Below are positions 10,895 through 19,061 of a stretch of 64,000 nucleotides of DNA, in pieces; positions within the stretch are counted from its first letter, which is position 1; each line of letters starts with the position of its first letter. The stretch lies in assembly GCF_001570605.1 (NCBI RefSeq), contig NZ_BBXG01000006.1:124001-188000 (forward strand), in the 5' to 3' direction. Both the position numbers and the translations under genes were made by a program. A model generated the notes under the pieces. It did no database searches. It was not told the origin of the DNA and was given only the letters and a program-made list of their open reading frames with translations. The DNA is from Herbidospora cretacea (GTDB lineage Bacteria > Actinomycetota > Actinomycetes > Streptosporangiales > Streptosporangiaceae).

Positions 10895-11178
10895 ACCACG
10901 ACGGCGTCCCGCCGACGGGTGTGTGTCCTGATGTCCCGCCTATTTTCGGGAATGTCGGTTGAGGTGTTCCTGTAGGGATGCGCCCGCCTGTGTTCTCGTT
11001 AAGCGGTAGACATTCTCTGTTCAGGCGCTGGTCACTTTGAACTGTTAATCAATCGCTTCTGCTGATATTTCGGGACACTCTGTGGTGTCGCGAATTCCCA
11101 CGTCAGACCTGGCGCGCGCCCGTCTGCTGCCCGCTATTCCGGGCGTCGGGAGAGCGGCTCTGGGCGTACGGGAAAAGA
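10895..11178. other. Intergenic stretch without a recognisable gene
   Basis: About 340 bases separate rsmE from the next gene. I see a 15-base direct repeat (GTCCTGATGTCCCGC at 10864-10878, inside the end of rsmE, and again at 10924-10938), a small hairpin GACAC/GTGTC near 11073, and nothing coding on either strand. The region is less GC-rich than its neighbours. Confidence 0.5.
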
Positions 11179-11226
11179 AAAACGGGCCCTTCGGAGTGCT
11201 TGGCACGTTCCGAATGGGCCCGTTTT
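11179..11226. terminator. Long intrinsic terminator downstream of the sigma-factor operon
   Basis: AAAACGGGCCC (11179-11189) pairs with GGGCCCGTTTT (11216-11226), with a further TCGGA/TCCGA inner stem after one mismatch. The A/T ends give a U-tract in either direction. It lies eight bases beyond the stop of the minus-strand membrane gene. Confidence 0.85.
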
Positions 11227-11233
11227 CCAAAAA

Positions 11234-11941
11234 TTAGGACGTGGGGGACGAGACGTCCACCGTCGTCGACGGGGTCTCCGCGGGGGTCGGGGCGGCCGTC
11301 GGGGTCTCGCACGAGTCGCCGCAGCCCGTGGGGGCGGGGGAGGGGGCTTCGGCCGTGGGCGTCGGGGAGGGCTTGGCCGGGGTCTTGGTGACGCTCGGTT
11401 TCGGCTTGGGGCCGGTGCCCGCGGTCGGGTTGGTCTCCTGCGTGGGGCACTTCGCCGCGGCGTCTCCCGGGTCGGGGGTCGGCTCGTTGGTCACGCACGG
11501 GTTCGACGACGGCTCCGCCGACGGGACGGCGGCCGGCTGCGACGGGGCGACCGACCCCGCGGGGGCCGGCGTGTCCTGCGGCTTGGTCGGGTCTTGGGTG
11601 GTGATCTGGATGCCGCCGGGCTCCGACTGAGTGGGCGGCGGCTGGAAGGTCGAGTCGGAACTGGGGAGCTCACCCGCCGGGGTCTGCTCGGTTCCGTTCT
11701 TCACCTCGGTGATGCCCACGTTCTCCCGTATCTCGGGGATGGACACCACGACGATTCCGGCCACCAGGGCGGCGGCGGCCACGGACGCACCTATGCGCCA
11801 CCACAGCAGACCGCGGAGGCCGCGGTTCTCGATGCGGTGGCGGATTATCTCCAGTCCGTCGGGAGACGGCACGACCGAGTCCGCCTCCGCGCGCATCACA
11901 CGGCGGAGGAGGTCGCCGTGCTCGTCGGGGGGGATGGTCAT
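11234..11941 (-). CDS. Single-pass membrane protein with Pro/Thr/Ser-rich exterior; putative sigma-factor partner
   Basis: 235 residues. A short cytoplasmic N-terminus (~45 residues, HGDLLRRVMRAEADSV) precedes one transmembrane helix (ASVAAAALVAGIVVVSIP). About 165 residues follow, dominated by P, T, S and E, with four cysteines. ATGA overlap with the upstream sigma gene argues for coupled expression and an anti-sigma role, but the zinc anti-sigma motif HxxxCxxC is absent. The exterior may span the cell wall. The function is inferred from position only. Confidence 0.7.
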   Translation of the reverse strand: MTIPPDEHGDLLRRVMRAEADSVVPSPDGLEIIRHRIENRGLRGLLWWRIGASVAAAALVAGIVVVSIPEIRENVGITEVKNGTEQTPAGELPSSDSTFQPPPTQSEPGGIQITTQDPTKPQDTPAPAGSVAPSQPAAVPSAEPSSNPCVTNEPTPDPGDAAAKCPTQETNPTAGTGPKPKPSVTKTPAKPSPTPTAEAPSPAPTGCGDSCETPTAAPTPAETPSTTVDVSSPTS

Positions 11942-12543
11942 GAGAACTTCTCCAGCACTTGACGTAGTGAGGCCATGCCTCTGGCGGTGTGACTTTTCAC
12001 CGCGCCTTTGGAGATGCCCATGGCGTGGGCGATCTCGGCCTCGGAAAGGTCGCCGTAGTAGCGCAGGACCAGCGCCTCGCGCTGCCGCTGGGGCAGGGCG
12101 CGGAGCGCCTCGATCACCGCGCTGCGCTCAAGCTCGCCGATGGCGCCGTTCTCGGCGCTGGGGGCGTCGGGGAGGCCCTTGGGGGCGTACTTCTCCACGA
12201 CGGCCCGGTGGCGGAGCACGGAGCGCGAACGGTTGACGACCGACTGTCGCAAGTAGGCAAGTGCCTTGTCGGGGTCGCGCAGCCTGCGCCAGGCGCCGTG
12301 AATGGCGACGAACGCGTCTTGAACGACTTCCTCGGCGCTGGCCACATCGCGGACCAGCAGCACCGCGAGACGCACCAGTGACCGATAGTGGGCGCTGTAA
12401 AGCGCCGTAACGGCCACGTCGGCATCCCACCCGACGGGCACCGTGCCCAGCGACCTGTCGGCCACGAGGGTCTCGGTGGTCACATCAGTAGGACGCTCGT
12501 CCTTGCCGGAGGGTTTACGCTCTTCCGAATCATTAGGGGGCAT
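11938..12543 (-). CDS. ECF-like RNA polymerase sigma factor (SigE family of actinobacteria)
   Basis: 201 residues. Region 2 is visible around ALYSAHYRSLVRLAVLLVRD and AEEVVQDAFVAIHGAW, region 4 around LPQRQREALVLRYYGDLSEAEIA with the helix-turn-helix MGISKGAVKSHTARG. There is no region 3. A charged ~45-residue N-terminal extension precedes region 2. It directs transcription of an extracytoplasmic-stress-type regulon that cannot be identified here. It is first gene of a two-gene operon with the membrane protein behind it. Confidence 0.9.
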   Translation of the reverse strand: MPPNDSEERKPSGKDERPTDVTTETLVADRSLGTVPVGWDADVAVTALYSAHYRSLVRLAVLLVRDVASAEEVVQDAFVAIHGAWRRLRDPDKALAYLRQSVVNRSRSVLRHRAVVEKYAPKGLPDAPSAENGAIGELERSAVIEALRALPQRQREALVLRYYGDLSEAEIAHAMGISKGAVKSHTARGMASLRQVLEKFS

Positions 12544-12610
12544 GACCCAGTTGTGTCCTCGCCCGACACAGGGGATTGGTTGACGGTGCAGTGTCGCACA
12601 TAAACCCTAT

Positions 12611-12630
12611 CCGGGCAGATCTTTGCCCGG
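12611..12630. promoter_or_regulatory. Hairpin in the sigma factor/HIT intergenic region
   Basis: CCGGGCA (12611-12617) and TGCCCGG (12624-12630) form a 7-bp stem with loop GATCTT in the 129-base divergent region. It may be an operator or a leader hairpin for the HIT gene; no clear promoter is readable. Confidence 0.35.
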
Positions 12631-12672
12631 GACAATCCGGGGATTACCGATTGGCAACGCTAGGCTTCCCCC

Positions 12673-13014
12673 GTGAAGAATGAGTGCTTGTTCTGCGCAA
12701 TCGTGGCCGGTGAGATACCCGCGACGGTCGTTCACGAGACGGACACCACCCTCGCCTTCCGCGACATCAGCCCCCATGCCCCCACGCATGTTCTGGTCGT
12801 ACCGAAAAACCATGTGCGCGACGCGGGTGAGTTGGCGGAGGCTGGGCTGGCCAACGACGTGATCAACGCCGCCAAGGCGGTCGCCGTCGCCGAGGGCATC
12901 GCCGAATCGGGCTACCGGCTCGTCCTGAACACCGGGCCCGACTCGGGGCAGAGCGTCTTCCACGCCCACCTCCACGTGCTGGGCGGGGCGCCGCTCACGC
13001 TCCAGATGGGGTAG
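12673..13014 (+). CDS. HIT family nucleotide hydrolase
   Basis: 113 residues from a GTG. Two zinc-ligand cysteines (CLFC at 5-8) and the histidine triad HAHLHV near the C-terminus mark an HinT-like protein that hydrolyses adenosine phosphoramidates or related nucleotides. Length is normal for the family. It lies before phoH, the usual actinobacterial order. Confidence 0.92.
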   Translation: MKNECLFCAIVAGEIPATVVHETDTTLAFRDISPHAPTHVLVVPKNHVRDAGELAEAGLANDVINAAKAVAVAEGIAESGYRLVLNTGPDSGQSVFHAHLHVLGGAPLTLQMG

Positions 13015-13072
13015 CGGACGGCTACCATTGACAGCGGAAATAGGGAGGCGAGCAGGCCCGACGAGGCCGCCC

Positions 13073-14092
13073 ATGTCCGAGACGCGCGAAACACAGAAGA
13101 CCCACGCCAAGGTCGTGATCCCCGACGAGCACGCGATGATCAGCATCCTGGGCTCGCGTGACGAGCTCCTCCGGGTCATCGAGAAGAGCTTCCGGGCCGA
13201 CATCCACGTGCGGGGCAACGAGATCACCATCACCGGCTCGCCCGACGAGAGCGGTGTGGTCGTCCGGCTGTTCGAGGAACTGGTCGAACTCGCCCGGGCC
13301 GGGGCGCAGCTCACCCCCGACGCGGTCGAGCGCAGCATCTCCATGCTGCGCAAGAGCGACGGCCGCCCGGCCGAGGTGCTCTCGCTCGACATCATCTCCT
13401 CGCGCGGGCGCACGATCCGCCCGAAGACGGTCAACCAGAAGAACTACGTCGACATGATCGACAAGCACACCGTCGTCTTCGGCATCGGCCCCGCGGGCAC
13501 CGGCAAGACCTATCTGGCGATGGCCAAGGCCGTGAAGGCCCTGCAGGAGAAGCGGGTCAACCGCATCATCCTGACCCGTCCGGCCGTGGAGGCCGGAGAG
13601 CGCCTGGGCTTCCTGCCCGGCACGCTCTACGAGAAGATCGACCCTTATCTGCGGCCGCTCTACGACGCCCTCCACGACATGATCGACCCCGACTCGATCC
13701 CGCGCCTGATGGCGGCGGGCACGATCGAGGTCGCCCCGCTGGCCTACATGCGCGGCCGCACGCTCAACGACGCCTTCATCATCCTCGACGAGGCCCAGAA
13801 CACCTCGCCGGAGCAGATGAAGATGTTCCTGACCCGTCTGGGGTTCAACTCCAAGATCGTGGTCACCGGTGACGTCACCCAGGTCGACCTGCCGGGCGGC
13901 ACCGAGAGCGGCCTCAAGGTGGTCCAGGGGATCCTCGACGGCATCGACGACATCCACTTCAGTCGCCTGACCAGCGCCGACGTCGTCCGCCACAAGCTGG
14001 TGGGCCAGATCGTCGACGCCTACGGGCGCTACGACGCGGCCGTCGCCTCCGACCCGCGCGGCAACGGCAACCGGCCCAGGGGGCGGCGATGA
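13073..14092 (+). CDS. phoH: PhoH-like ATPase
   Basis: 339 residues. Walker A GPAGTGKT at 139-146 and Walker [10 protein letters not shown] are present, and the first ~110 residues carry the KH-like N-terminal part seen in the YbeZ/PhoH group. The start ATG at 13073 follows a GAGG; the frame continues upstream without a good start. PhoH-like proteins bind RNA and act with YbeY; phoH and ybeY overlap here by four bases, which supports this. Confidence 0.92.
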   Translation: MSETRETQKTHAKVVIPDEHAMISILGSRDELLRVIEKSFRADIHVRGNEITITGSPDESGVVVRLFEELVELARAGAQLTPDAVERSISMLRKSDGRPAEVLSLDIISSRGRTIRPKTVNQKNYVDMIDKHTVVFGIGPAGTGKTYLAMAKAVKALQEKRVNRIILTRPAVEAGERLGFLPGTLYEKIDPYLRPLYDALHDMIDPDSIPRLMAAGTIEVAPLAYMRGRTLNDAFIILDEAQNTSPEQMKMFLTRLGFNSKIVVTGDVTQVDLPGGTESGLKVVQGILDGIDDIHFSRLTSADVVRHKLVGQIVDAYGRYDAAVASDPRGNGNRPRGRR

Positions 14093-14553
14093 CGATCGAG
14101 GTCAACAACGAGTCCGGCACCGAGGTCGACGAGAACCGTCTCGTCGCCCTCGCCGGCCACGTCCTCGGCCAGATGGGCATCAACTCCCTCGCGGAGCTGT
14201 CCATCCTGGTCGTCGACGAGGCCGCGATGACCGCCCTCCACGAACAGTGGATGGGCGAGCCGGGCCCCACCGACGTGCTCGCCTTCCCGATGGACGAACT
14301 CCGGCCCGGCCAGGGCCGCAACGACGACGCCGCGCCCGATCCCGCGCTGCTGGGCGACGTCGTGCTGTGCCCGACGGTGGCGGCCAAGCAGGCCATCGAG
14401 GCGGGCCACTCCACGCAAGACGAGCTCGACCTGCTGTGCACCCACGGCATCCTCCATCTGTTGGGTTACGACCACGCCGAGCCCGAGGAGCACGCCGAGA
14501 TGTTCGGCCTCCAGGGCGAGCTGCTTGAGTCGTGGCGCAAGTCGGCCCCTTAG
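14089..14553 (+). CDS. ybeY: Endoribonuclease YbeY
   Basis: 154 residues. The zinc-binding motif H119-x3-H123-x5-H129 lies in [12 protein letters not shown]. YbeY processes 16S rRNA 3' ends and takes part in ribosome quality control. ATGA overlap with phoH; the CBS-domain gene follows after four bases, so the three are one operon. Confidence 0.95.
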   Translation: MTIEVNNESGTEVDENRLVALAGHVLGQMGINSLAELSILVVDEAAMTALHEQWMGEPGPTDVLAFPMDELRPGQGRNDDAAPDPALLGDVVLCPTVAAKQAIEAGHSTQDELDLLCTHGILHLLGYDHAEPEEHAEMFGLQGELLESWRKSAP

Positions 14554-14557
14554 GACC

Positions 14558-15829
14558 ATGAGTAACGGCTGGTTGATCTCGGCCGTCGCCCTCATCATCG
14601 GCGGCGGCCTGCTGGCGAGCGCGGAGACCGCGCTCACCCGAATCTCCCGCGTGCGCGCCGAGGAGTTCGTCAAGGACGGACGCCGCGGCGCGAACCGTCT
14701 CCAGGCCATCGTGGCCGACCCCCCTCGCTACCTGAACCTGCTGCTGCTCCTGCGGATGAGCTGCGAGCTCGGCGCGACGGTGATCGCGACGCTGCTGTTC
14801 ATCGACTGGCTGGGCGACACGGGCCAGGCCTACACGGCGGCGGCCGTGTCCATGATCGTCATCGCCTACGTCATCGTCGGCGTGTCCCCGCGCACCCTCG
14901 GCAGGCAGCACGCCGAGCACATCGCGCTGGCCGGCGCGCCCGTCGTCTACGGGCTGACCCGGATCCTCGGGCCGCTGCCGACGCTGCTGATCCTGCTCGG
15001 CAACGCCGTCACCCCCGGCAAGGGGTTCCGCGAGGGGCCGTTCACCTCCGAGGCCGAGCTGCGCGACCTGGTCGACCTGGCCGAGGAGCGGCGGGTGATC
15101 GAGCCCGACGAGCGGGAGATGATCCACTCGGTGTTCGAGCTGGGTGACACGCTGGTGCGCGAGGTCATGGTGCCGCGGACCGACATGGTCTTCATCGAGC
15201 GCCACAAGTCGCTGGAGCAGGCGCTGTCGCTGGCGCTGCGCAGCGGCTTCTCCCGCGTCCCGGTGACCGGCGAGAACGAGGACGACGTCATCGGCATCGC
15301 CTACCTGAAGGACATCGTCCGCCGCATCCAGGAGACCGGCGACGGCGAGGGCGCGGTCGAGGAGCTGATGCGCCCGGCGACCTACGTGCCGGAGAGCAAG
15401 CCCATCGACGACCTGCTGCGCGAGATGCAGGCCCGGCAGATCCACCTCGCCATCGTGATCGACGAATACGGCGGCACCGCCGGCCTCGTCACGATCGAGG
15501 ACGTGATCGAGGAGATCGTCGGGGAGATCGCCGACGAATACGACCAGGAGGCCCCCCGCGTCGAACACCTCGACGACGACGCCGTCCGGGTCACCGCGCG
15601 GCTGGCCGTGTGGGAGCTCGAGGAGCTGTTCGGCACCGAGATCGAGTCGGAGGACGTCGACACGGTGGGCGGCCTGCTCGCCCACGCCCTCGGCCGGGTC
15701 CCGATCGCGGGCTCGGAGGCGACGGTGGCCGGGCTGCGGCTGACCGCCGACGAACTGGCGGGCCGCCGGAACCGGATCAGCACCGTGGTGGTCCGCCGGG
15801 TCGACGACGACGCGGTGGCGCGCCACTAG
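14558..15829 (+). CDS. CNNM/CorC-type membrane protein (DUF21-CBS-CBS-CorC)
   Basis: 423 residues. It has an N-terminal DUF21 membrane domain with about four helices, then two CBS domains (from about residue 200, including DMVFIERHKSLEQAL and IHLAIVIDEYGGTAGLVTIEDV) and a C-terminal CorC_HlyC domain. Members are linked to magnesium/cobalt efflux; the old name hemolysin is misleading. Start ATG at 14558. Same operon as phoH-ybeY. In related genomes the deaminase-like gene and era follow directly, but here an accessory block intervenes. Confidence 0.9.
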   Translation: MSNGWLISAVALIIGGGLLASAETALTRISRVRAEEFVKDGRRGANRLQAIVADPPRYLNLLLLLRMSCELGATVIATLLFIDWLGDTGQAYTAAAVSMIVIAYVIVGVSPRTLGRQHAEHIALAGAPVVYGLTRILGPLPTLLILLGNAVTPGKGFREGPFTSEAELRDLVDLAEERRVIEPDEREMIHSVFELGDTLVREVMVPRTDMVFIERHKSLEQALSLALRSGFSRVPVTGENEDDVIGIAYLKDIVRRIQETGDGEGAVEELMRPATYVPESKPIDDLLREMQARQIHLAIVIDEYGGTAGLVTIEDVIEEIVGEIADEYDQEAPRVEHLDDDAVRVTARLAVWELEELFGTEIESEDVDTVGGLLAHALGRVPIAGSEATVAGLRLTADELAGRRNRISTVVVRRVDDDAVARH

Positions 15830-15842
15830 CCCCCGCCGCCGC

Positions 15843-16343
15843 TCAGGCGCTCGCGTCCGGCCGCATCGGGGGGCAGGTGCCGCCCGGTGCGGTGGCCAGT
15901 TCGAAGTGCCACATCTCGTTCGCGTACGTCTGGCAGAGGCCGTATGCGGCGCCGTGCCGGTTGAGCCAGTCGTCGGCGTCGGTCGGGCCGACGTCGACGG
16001 CGTGGCCCGTGACGTGGTGGGAGTCGTCGGGGGTGCTGACGTAGCGGGCGGCCTCCCGCTCGCCGCCGTACCTGCTGATCGCCTGCTCGTACAGCTGCCG
16101 CTGGTAGCGCTCGCTGCGCCAGGCGGTGGTCAGGAACATCGTGACGCCGTCGTCGGCGGCGTCCTGGGCGGCATCCTGGACGGCCCGCAGGAGGGCCGGG
16201 TCCAGGTTGGCCACCGCCGGGAGTTCGGTGTCGAACGGGGAGATGTGCGCTCCGTCGGCCACGAACCCGTCCGCGGCGCCGACGGCGCCGGGCCCGCAGG
16301 CGGTCGTGAGGAGGAGCAGCAGGGGCGCCAGCCACCGGTACAT
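15843..16343 (-). CDS. VanY-family D-alanyl-D-alanine carboxypeptidase lipoprotein
   Basis: 166 residues. An N-terminal lipoprotein signal (MYRWLAPLLLLLTTAC, lipobox LTTAC) would anchor it outside the membrane. The zinc-peptidase motifs of the VanY/DD-peptidase (M15) family are intact: SxHxxGxAxD as SHHVTGHAVD, and ExWH as EMWHFE. It would trim terminal D-Ala from peptidoglycan stem peptides. It lies downstream of a histidine kinase and response regulator on the same strand, the pattern of a cell-wall-sensing VanS/VanR system. Confidence 0.88.
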   Translation of the reverse strand: MYRWLAPLLLLLTTACGPGAVGAADGFVADGAHISPFDTELPAVANLDPALLRAVQDAAQDAADDGVTMFLTTAWRSERYQRQLYEQAISRYGGEREAARYVSTPDDSHHVTGHAVDVGPTDADDWLNRHGAAYGLCQTYANEMWHFELATAPGGTCPPMRPDASA

Positions 16344-16449
16344 GGGCGGACTTCCGTTTCCTGGTCGGCATCGAGTGGATGCGTCCAGGCTGGTCGGCGC
16401 GGGTGTCGGCGCTGCGGGAGCCGCATGTCGGCGGCCGCTCGGCCGTGTA

Positions 16450-17607
16450 TCAGTTCAGCCGCACGGTGGCGACCGCGCCGCCCCCGGGGTCGTTACCGAA
16501 GTCGAGCCGGGCCCCGATGACCCTGGCCTGCCCGGCGGCGATGGTCAGCCCGAGGCCGTGGCCGTGGCCGCGCTCGCTCGCCCCGGTCCGGAACCGCTGC
16601 GGCCCCTCGGCCAGCAGCGAGGCGGGGAAGCCCGGCCCGTGGTCGCGGACGGTGATCGCCGCGCCCGCCACGCTCACCTCGACCGGGGCCTTTCCGTGGC
16701 GGTGGGCGTTGACGACCAGGTTGGCGAGGATGCGGTCGAGCCGCCGGGGGTCGGTCACCGCGACCGGGTCGCCGTGGACGGTCACCTCGGCCGCCAGGCC
16801 CGTCCGGTGGACGCAGTCGCGGGCGAACCGGCCCAGCGGCACCTCCGCCCGGTCGGCGGACTCGGCCCCCGCGTCCAGGCGGGAGATCTCCAGCAGGTTC
16901 TCCACCAGGACGCGCAGGACCCCGACCCGATCGCGGACCAGGTCGGTCACCTCCCCCTCGGGCAGCAGCCCGGCGCAGGTGACCAGGCCCATCAGCGGTG
17001 TGCGCAGCTCGTGGGCGACGTCGGCGGTGAAGCGCTGCTCGGCGCGCAGGCGGTCGTGCAGGGCCGCGGCCATGGTGTCGACGGCGGCGGCGATGGCGGT
17101 GATCTCGTCGCCGCCGGGTCCGGCCGACGTGCGGGCCTCCAGGTCACCCTCGGCGACGCGGCGGGCGGTGCGGGCCACCCGCCGCAGGCGGCGGTTGGGC
17201 AGCTCGGCGGCCAGCGCCGCCAGCGGGACCACCACGCCCAGGACGCCCAGCGACGCCAGCACGATGTGGCGGTCGAGGGCGCGCAGGTTGCGCAGCTCCC
17301 CGCCCATATCGATCTTGACGGCCCTGGTGCCGCTGGCCGCCCACATCCACGGGACGTCGGGGTCGCGGTCGTCGTACCAGGTGGCGTAGGTGTGCGGACC
17401 GGTGATCTGGGCGCGCAGGGCGGGCGGGAGCGGGCCGGGGTCGGCCTGCTCCGACAGCAGGGCGGTGAGGGCCCGGTCCCGGCCGAGGCTCAGCGAGCGC
17501 TCGAAGGTGCTCCGGTGGACCAGCACGCCGACGGCCAGCGCCACCACGCCGGAGGCGACGGCCACCAGGGCGGCGATCTGCCAGCGCAGGGATCTCCGGC
17601 GGGACAT
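16450..17607 (-). CDS. Sensor histidine kinase (VanS/CseC-like)
   Basis: 385 residues. TM1 (about 10-30), a ~95-residue extracytoplasmic sensor, TM2 (about 118-140), HAMP, HisKA with phosphoacceptor H199 in FTADVAHELRTPL, and HATPase with N box NLVVNAHRHG and G boxes DHGPGFP and GHGLGLT. It phosphorylates the response regulator encoded one base upstream. The stimulus is probably at the cell envelope, given the carboxypeptidase gene that follows. Confidence 0.92.
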   Translation of the reverse strand: MSRRRSLRWQIAALVAVASGVVALAVGVLVHRSTFERSLSLGRDRALTALLSEQADPGPLPPALRAQITGPHTYATWYDDRDPDVPWMWAASGTRAVKIDMGGELRNLRALDRHIVLASLGVLGVVVPLAALAAELPNRRLRRVARTARRVAEGDLEARTSAGPGGDEITAIAAAVDTMAAALHDRLRAEQRFTADVAHELRTPLMGLVTCAGLLPEGEVTDLVRDRVGVLRVLVENLLEISRLDAGAESADRAEVPLGRFARDCVHRTGLAAEVTVHGDPVAVTDPRRLDRILANLVVNAHRHGKAPVEVSVAGAAITVRDHGPGFPASLLAEGPQRFRTGASERGHGHGLGLTIAAGQARVIGARLDFGNDPGGGAVATVRLN

Positions 17608-17608
17608 C

Positions 17609-18274
17609 TCAGCGCCGCAACTTGTAGCCGAACCCGCGGACCGTCTCGATCCGCTCGGCGCCGACCTTCCTGCGCAGCCGCTGGACGCACAGGTCGACGA
17701 CCCGGCTGTCGCCGTCCCAGCCGTAGTCCCACACGTTGCTCAGGAGCGTCTGACGGTCCAGCACGATGCCGGGGTTGGCGGCGAACTCCAGCAGGAGCCG
17801 CAGCTCGGTGGGGGCCAGCGAGACCTGCTCGCCCGCGACGTGCACCTCCAGCGCCTCCGGATCGACGGTCAGGTCGCCGAAGACGAGCCGGGGGGTGCCC
17901 CCGGGGGCGGGCGCGGCCCGGCGCAGCAGCGCCCGGATCCTGGCCACCAGCACGGAGGTGTCGGCGGGCTTGACGACGTAGTCGTCCGCGCCGGCCTCCA
18001 GCCCCGACACCACGTCGAGGGCGTCGCCGCGAGCCGACATCATCAGGATCGGGACCGCGCTGGACTCGCGCACCCGGCGGCACAGCCCGATGCCGTCGAG
18101 GCCCGGCAGCATCACGTCGAGCAGGAGCAGGTCATGGCCGCCGGAGTGGAACAGCTCCAGGCCGGTCAGGCCGTCGGCCGCCGAGGCGACCCGGTAGCCG
18201 TAGCGCTCCAGGGCCATGGCGACGCTTCTGCGGATCACCTCGTCGTCCTCGACGAGGAGCACCGAAACCGACAT
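17609..18274 (-). CDS. OmpR-family response regulator
   Basis: 221 residues, ATG with GGGAGA upstream. The receiver has E9-D10-D11, phospho-acceptor D53 in LLLLDVMLPG and the conserved Lys in VVKPAD. The C-terminal winged helix has the usual APTELRLLLEFAANPGIVLDRQTLL and ends FGYKLRR. It partners the kinase one base downstream and likely controls the carboxypeptidase and itself. Confidence 0.94.
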   Translation of the reverse strand: MSVSVLLVEDDEVIRRSVAMALERYGYRVASAADGLTGLELFHSGGHDLLLLDVMLPGLDGIGLCRRVRESSAVPILMMSARGDALDVVSGLEAGADDYVVKPADTSVLVARIRALLRRAAPAPGGTPRLVFGDLTVDPEALEVHVAGEQVSLAPTELRLLLEFAANPGIVLDRQTLLSNVWDYGWDGDSRVVDLCVQRLRRKVGAERIETVRGFGYKLRR

Positions 18275-18348
18275 CGATCTCCCATGACGCGTGAACAGGA
18301 CCGATGCAGGATATGCGGGCTCCGCGGCCGTCCCGCCTCGGGCGTGTA

Positions 18349-18747
18349 TCAGGCGTGAATCGACCTGACGGGGTGGACGCGGTACTCGTACGCGTGCTCG
18401 TCGAAGAGTAACCACTCGGTGACGTCGATCCGGTAGAGCCGCTCGCCGGGGGCCAGGCGGACCGGGTCGGGGGACTCCGCGGGGCTGCTCAGCCCGGCGA
18501 AGGTGACGCCCCTGCCGGGGGCGGCGATGATCGAGCCGGCGACTTTCGGCCGGGTGGCCAGACCGGCGACCAGAGGGCGGTCGCGGTGGGCGATGAACAT
18601 GAGCCGATCGGGCGCGAAGGCCGCGTGGAAGGGCAGGGGGAGGAGCACCGGAGCCCCGTCGCCGTCGACGGCGGACAGGGACATGAGCCGGGCGTTGCCG
18701 ACGTACTCCTGGAGGAGGCGGCGGCCGTTGGAGGGCGCGGATGTCAC
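18349..18747 (-). CDS. Pyridoxamine 5'-phosphate oxidase-like flavin-binding protein
   Basis: 132 residues. The split-barrel fold is suggested by RLMSLSAVDGDGAPVLLPLPF followed by LMFIAHRDRPLVAGL, as in PNPOx-like and F420/FMN-binding proteins. Specificity for FMN, F420 or heme cannot be read. It ends 74 bases upstream of the response regulator on the same strand, so may be the first gene of that transcript. A cluster of hairpins lies upstream of it. Confidence 0.65.
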   Translation of the reverse strand: MTSAPSNGRRLLQEYVGNARLMSLSAVDGDGAPVLLPLPFHAAFAPDRLMFIAHRDRPLVAGLATRPKVAGSIIAAPGRGVTFAGLSSPAESPDPVRLAPGERLYRIDVTEWLLFDEHAYEYRVHPVRSIHA

Positions 18748-18856
18748 GTGCCAAGGATGCTCTCACCTGCTTGGGTGTGTCTTGCATCCGAGACCGTGAT
18801 TCTCCGCAAGCGTTCTTTAAGCGGCTTGCAAGTCATCTCGTGCATTGTCATCCCAA

Positions 18857-18984
18857 GGCGCTCGGGAGGGGTTCGGAGCGCCGAACAAGGGGTCGATCGG
18901 TGCACCGGGAGGGGTTCGCGGTGCACCGGCTGATCTGAGGGGGATCATCGATTAGGGGGCTCTCGTCCGGCGAGAGCCCCCTAA
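18857..18984. ncRNA. Candidate structured RNA: three hairpins with like loops plus a 14-bp hairpin
   Basis: Hairpin A: GGCGCTC/GAGCGCC (18857-18863, 18876-18882), loop GGGAGGGGTTCG. Hairpin B: CGGTGCACC/GGTGCACCG (18898-18906, 18920-18928), loop GGGAGGGGTTCGC. Hairpin C: TGATC/GATCA (18931-18935, 18943-18947), loop TGAGGGG. A perfect 14-bp hairpin follows. The loops of A and B are identical although the stems differ, which indicates selection on the loop. Read on the minus strand the loops become CCCCTCCC, recalling the C-rich loops of the actinobacterial 6C RNA, but without six consecutive Cs. Strand is undecided: the terminator favours plus, C-rich loops favour minus. Confidence 0.5.
18952..18984. 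terminator. Perfect 14-bp terminator-like hairpin
   Basis: TTAGGGGGCTCTCG (18952-18965) pairs with CGAGAGCCCCCTAA (18971-18984) around loop TCCGG. It lies between genes that diverge, so it terminates no annotated protein gene; it most simply ends a plus-strand RNA from the hairpin cluster just before it. Confidence 0.65.
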
Positions 18985-19061
18985 TGATGTCTCCGGCCAG
19001 GTGGTTGTCGGATTTCGGCCCGGGAATGAAGCCCGGGGGAGATCGACGAGGGGGACCTGGA

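Noticed and set aside
11045-11230. Small minus-strand frame over the terminator after the sigma operon
   Set aside because: It includes both arms of the terminator hairpin, has no ribosome-binding site and no recognisable sequence.
18857-18984. Naming the hairpin cluster a 6C RNA
   Set aside because: The loops on the minus strand have CCCC-T-CCC rather than six consecutive Cs, and the strand is undecided.
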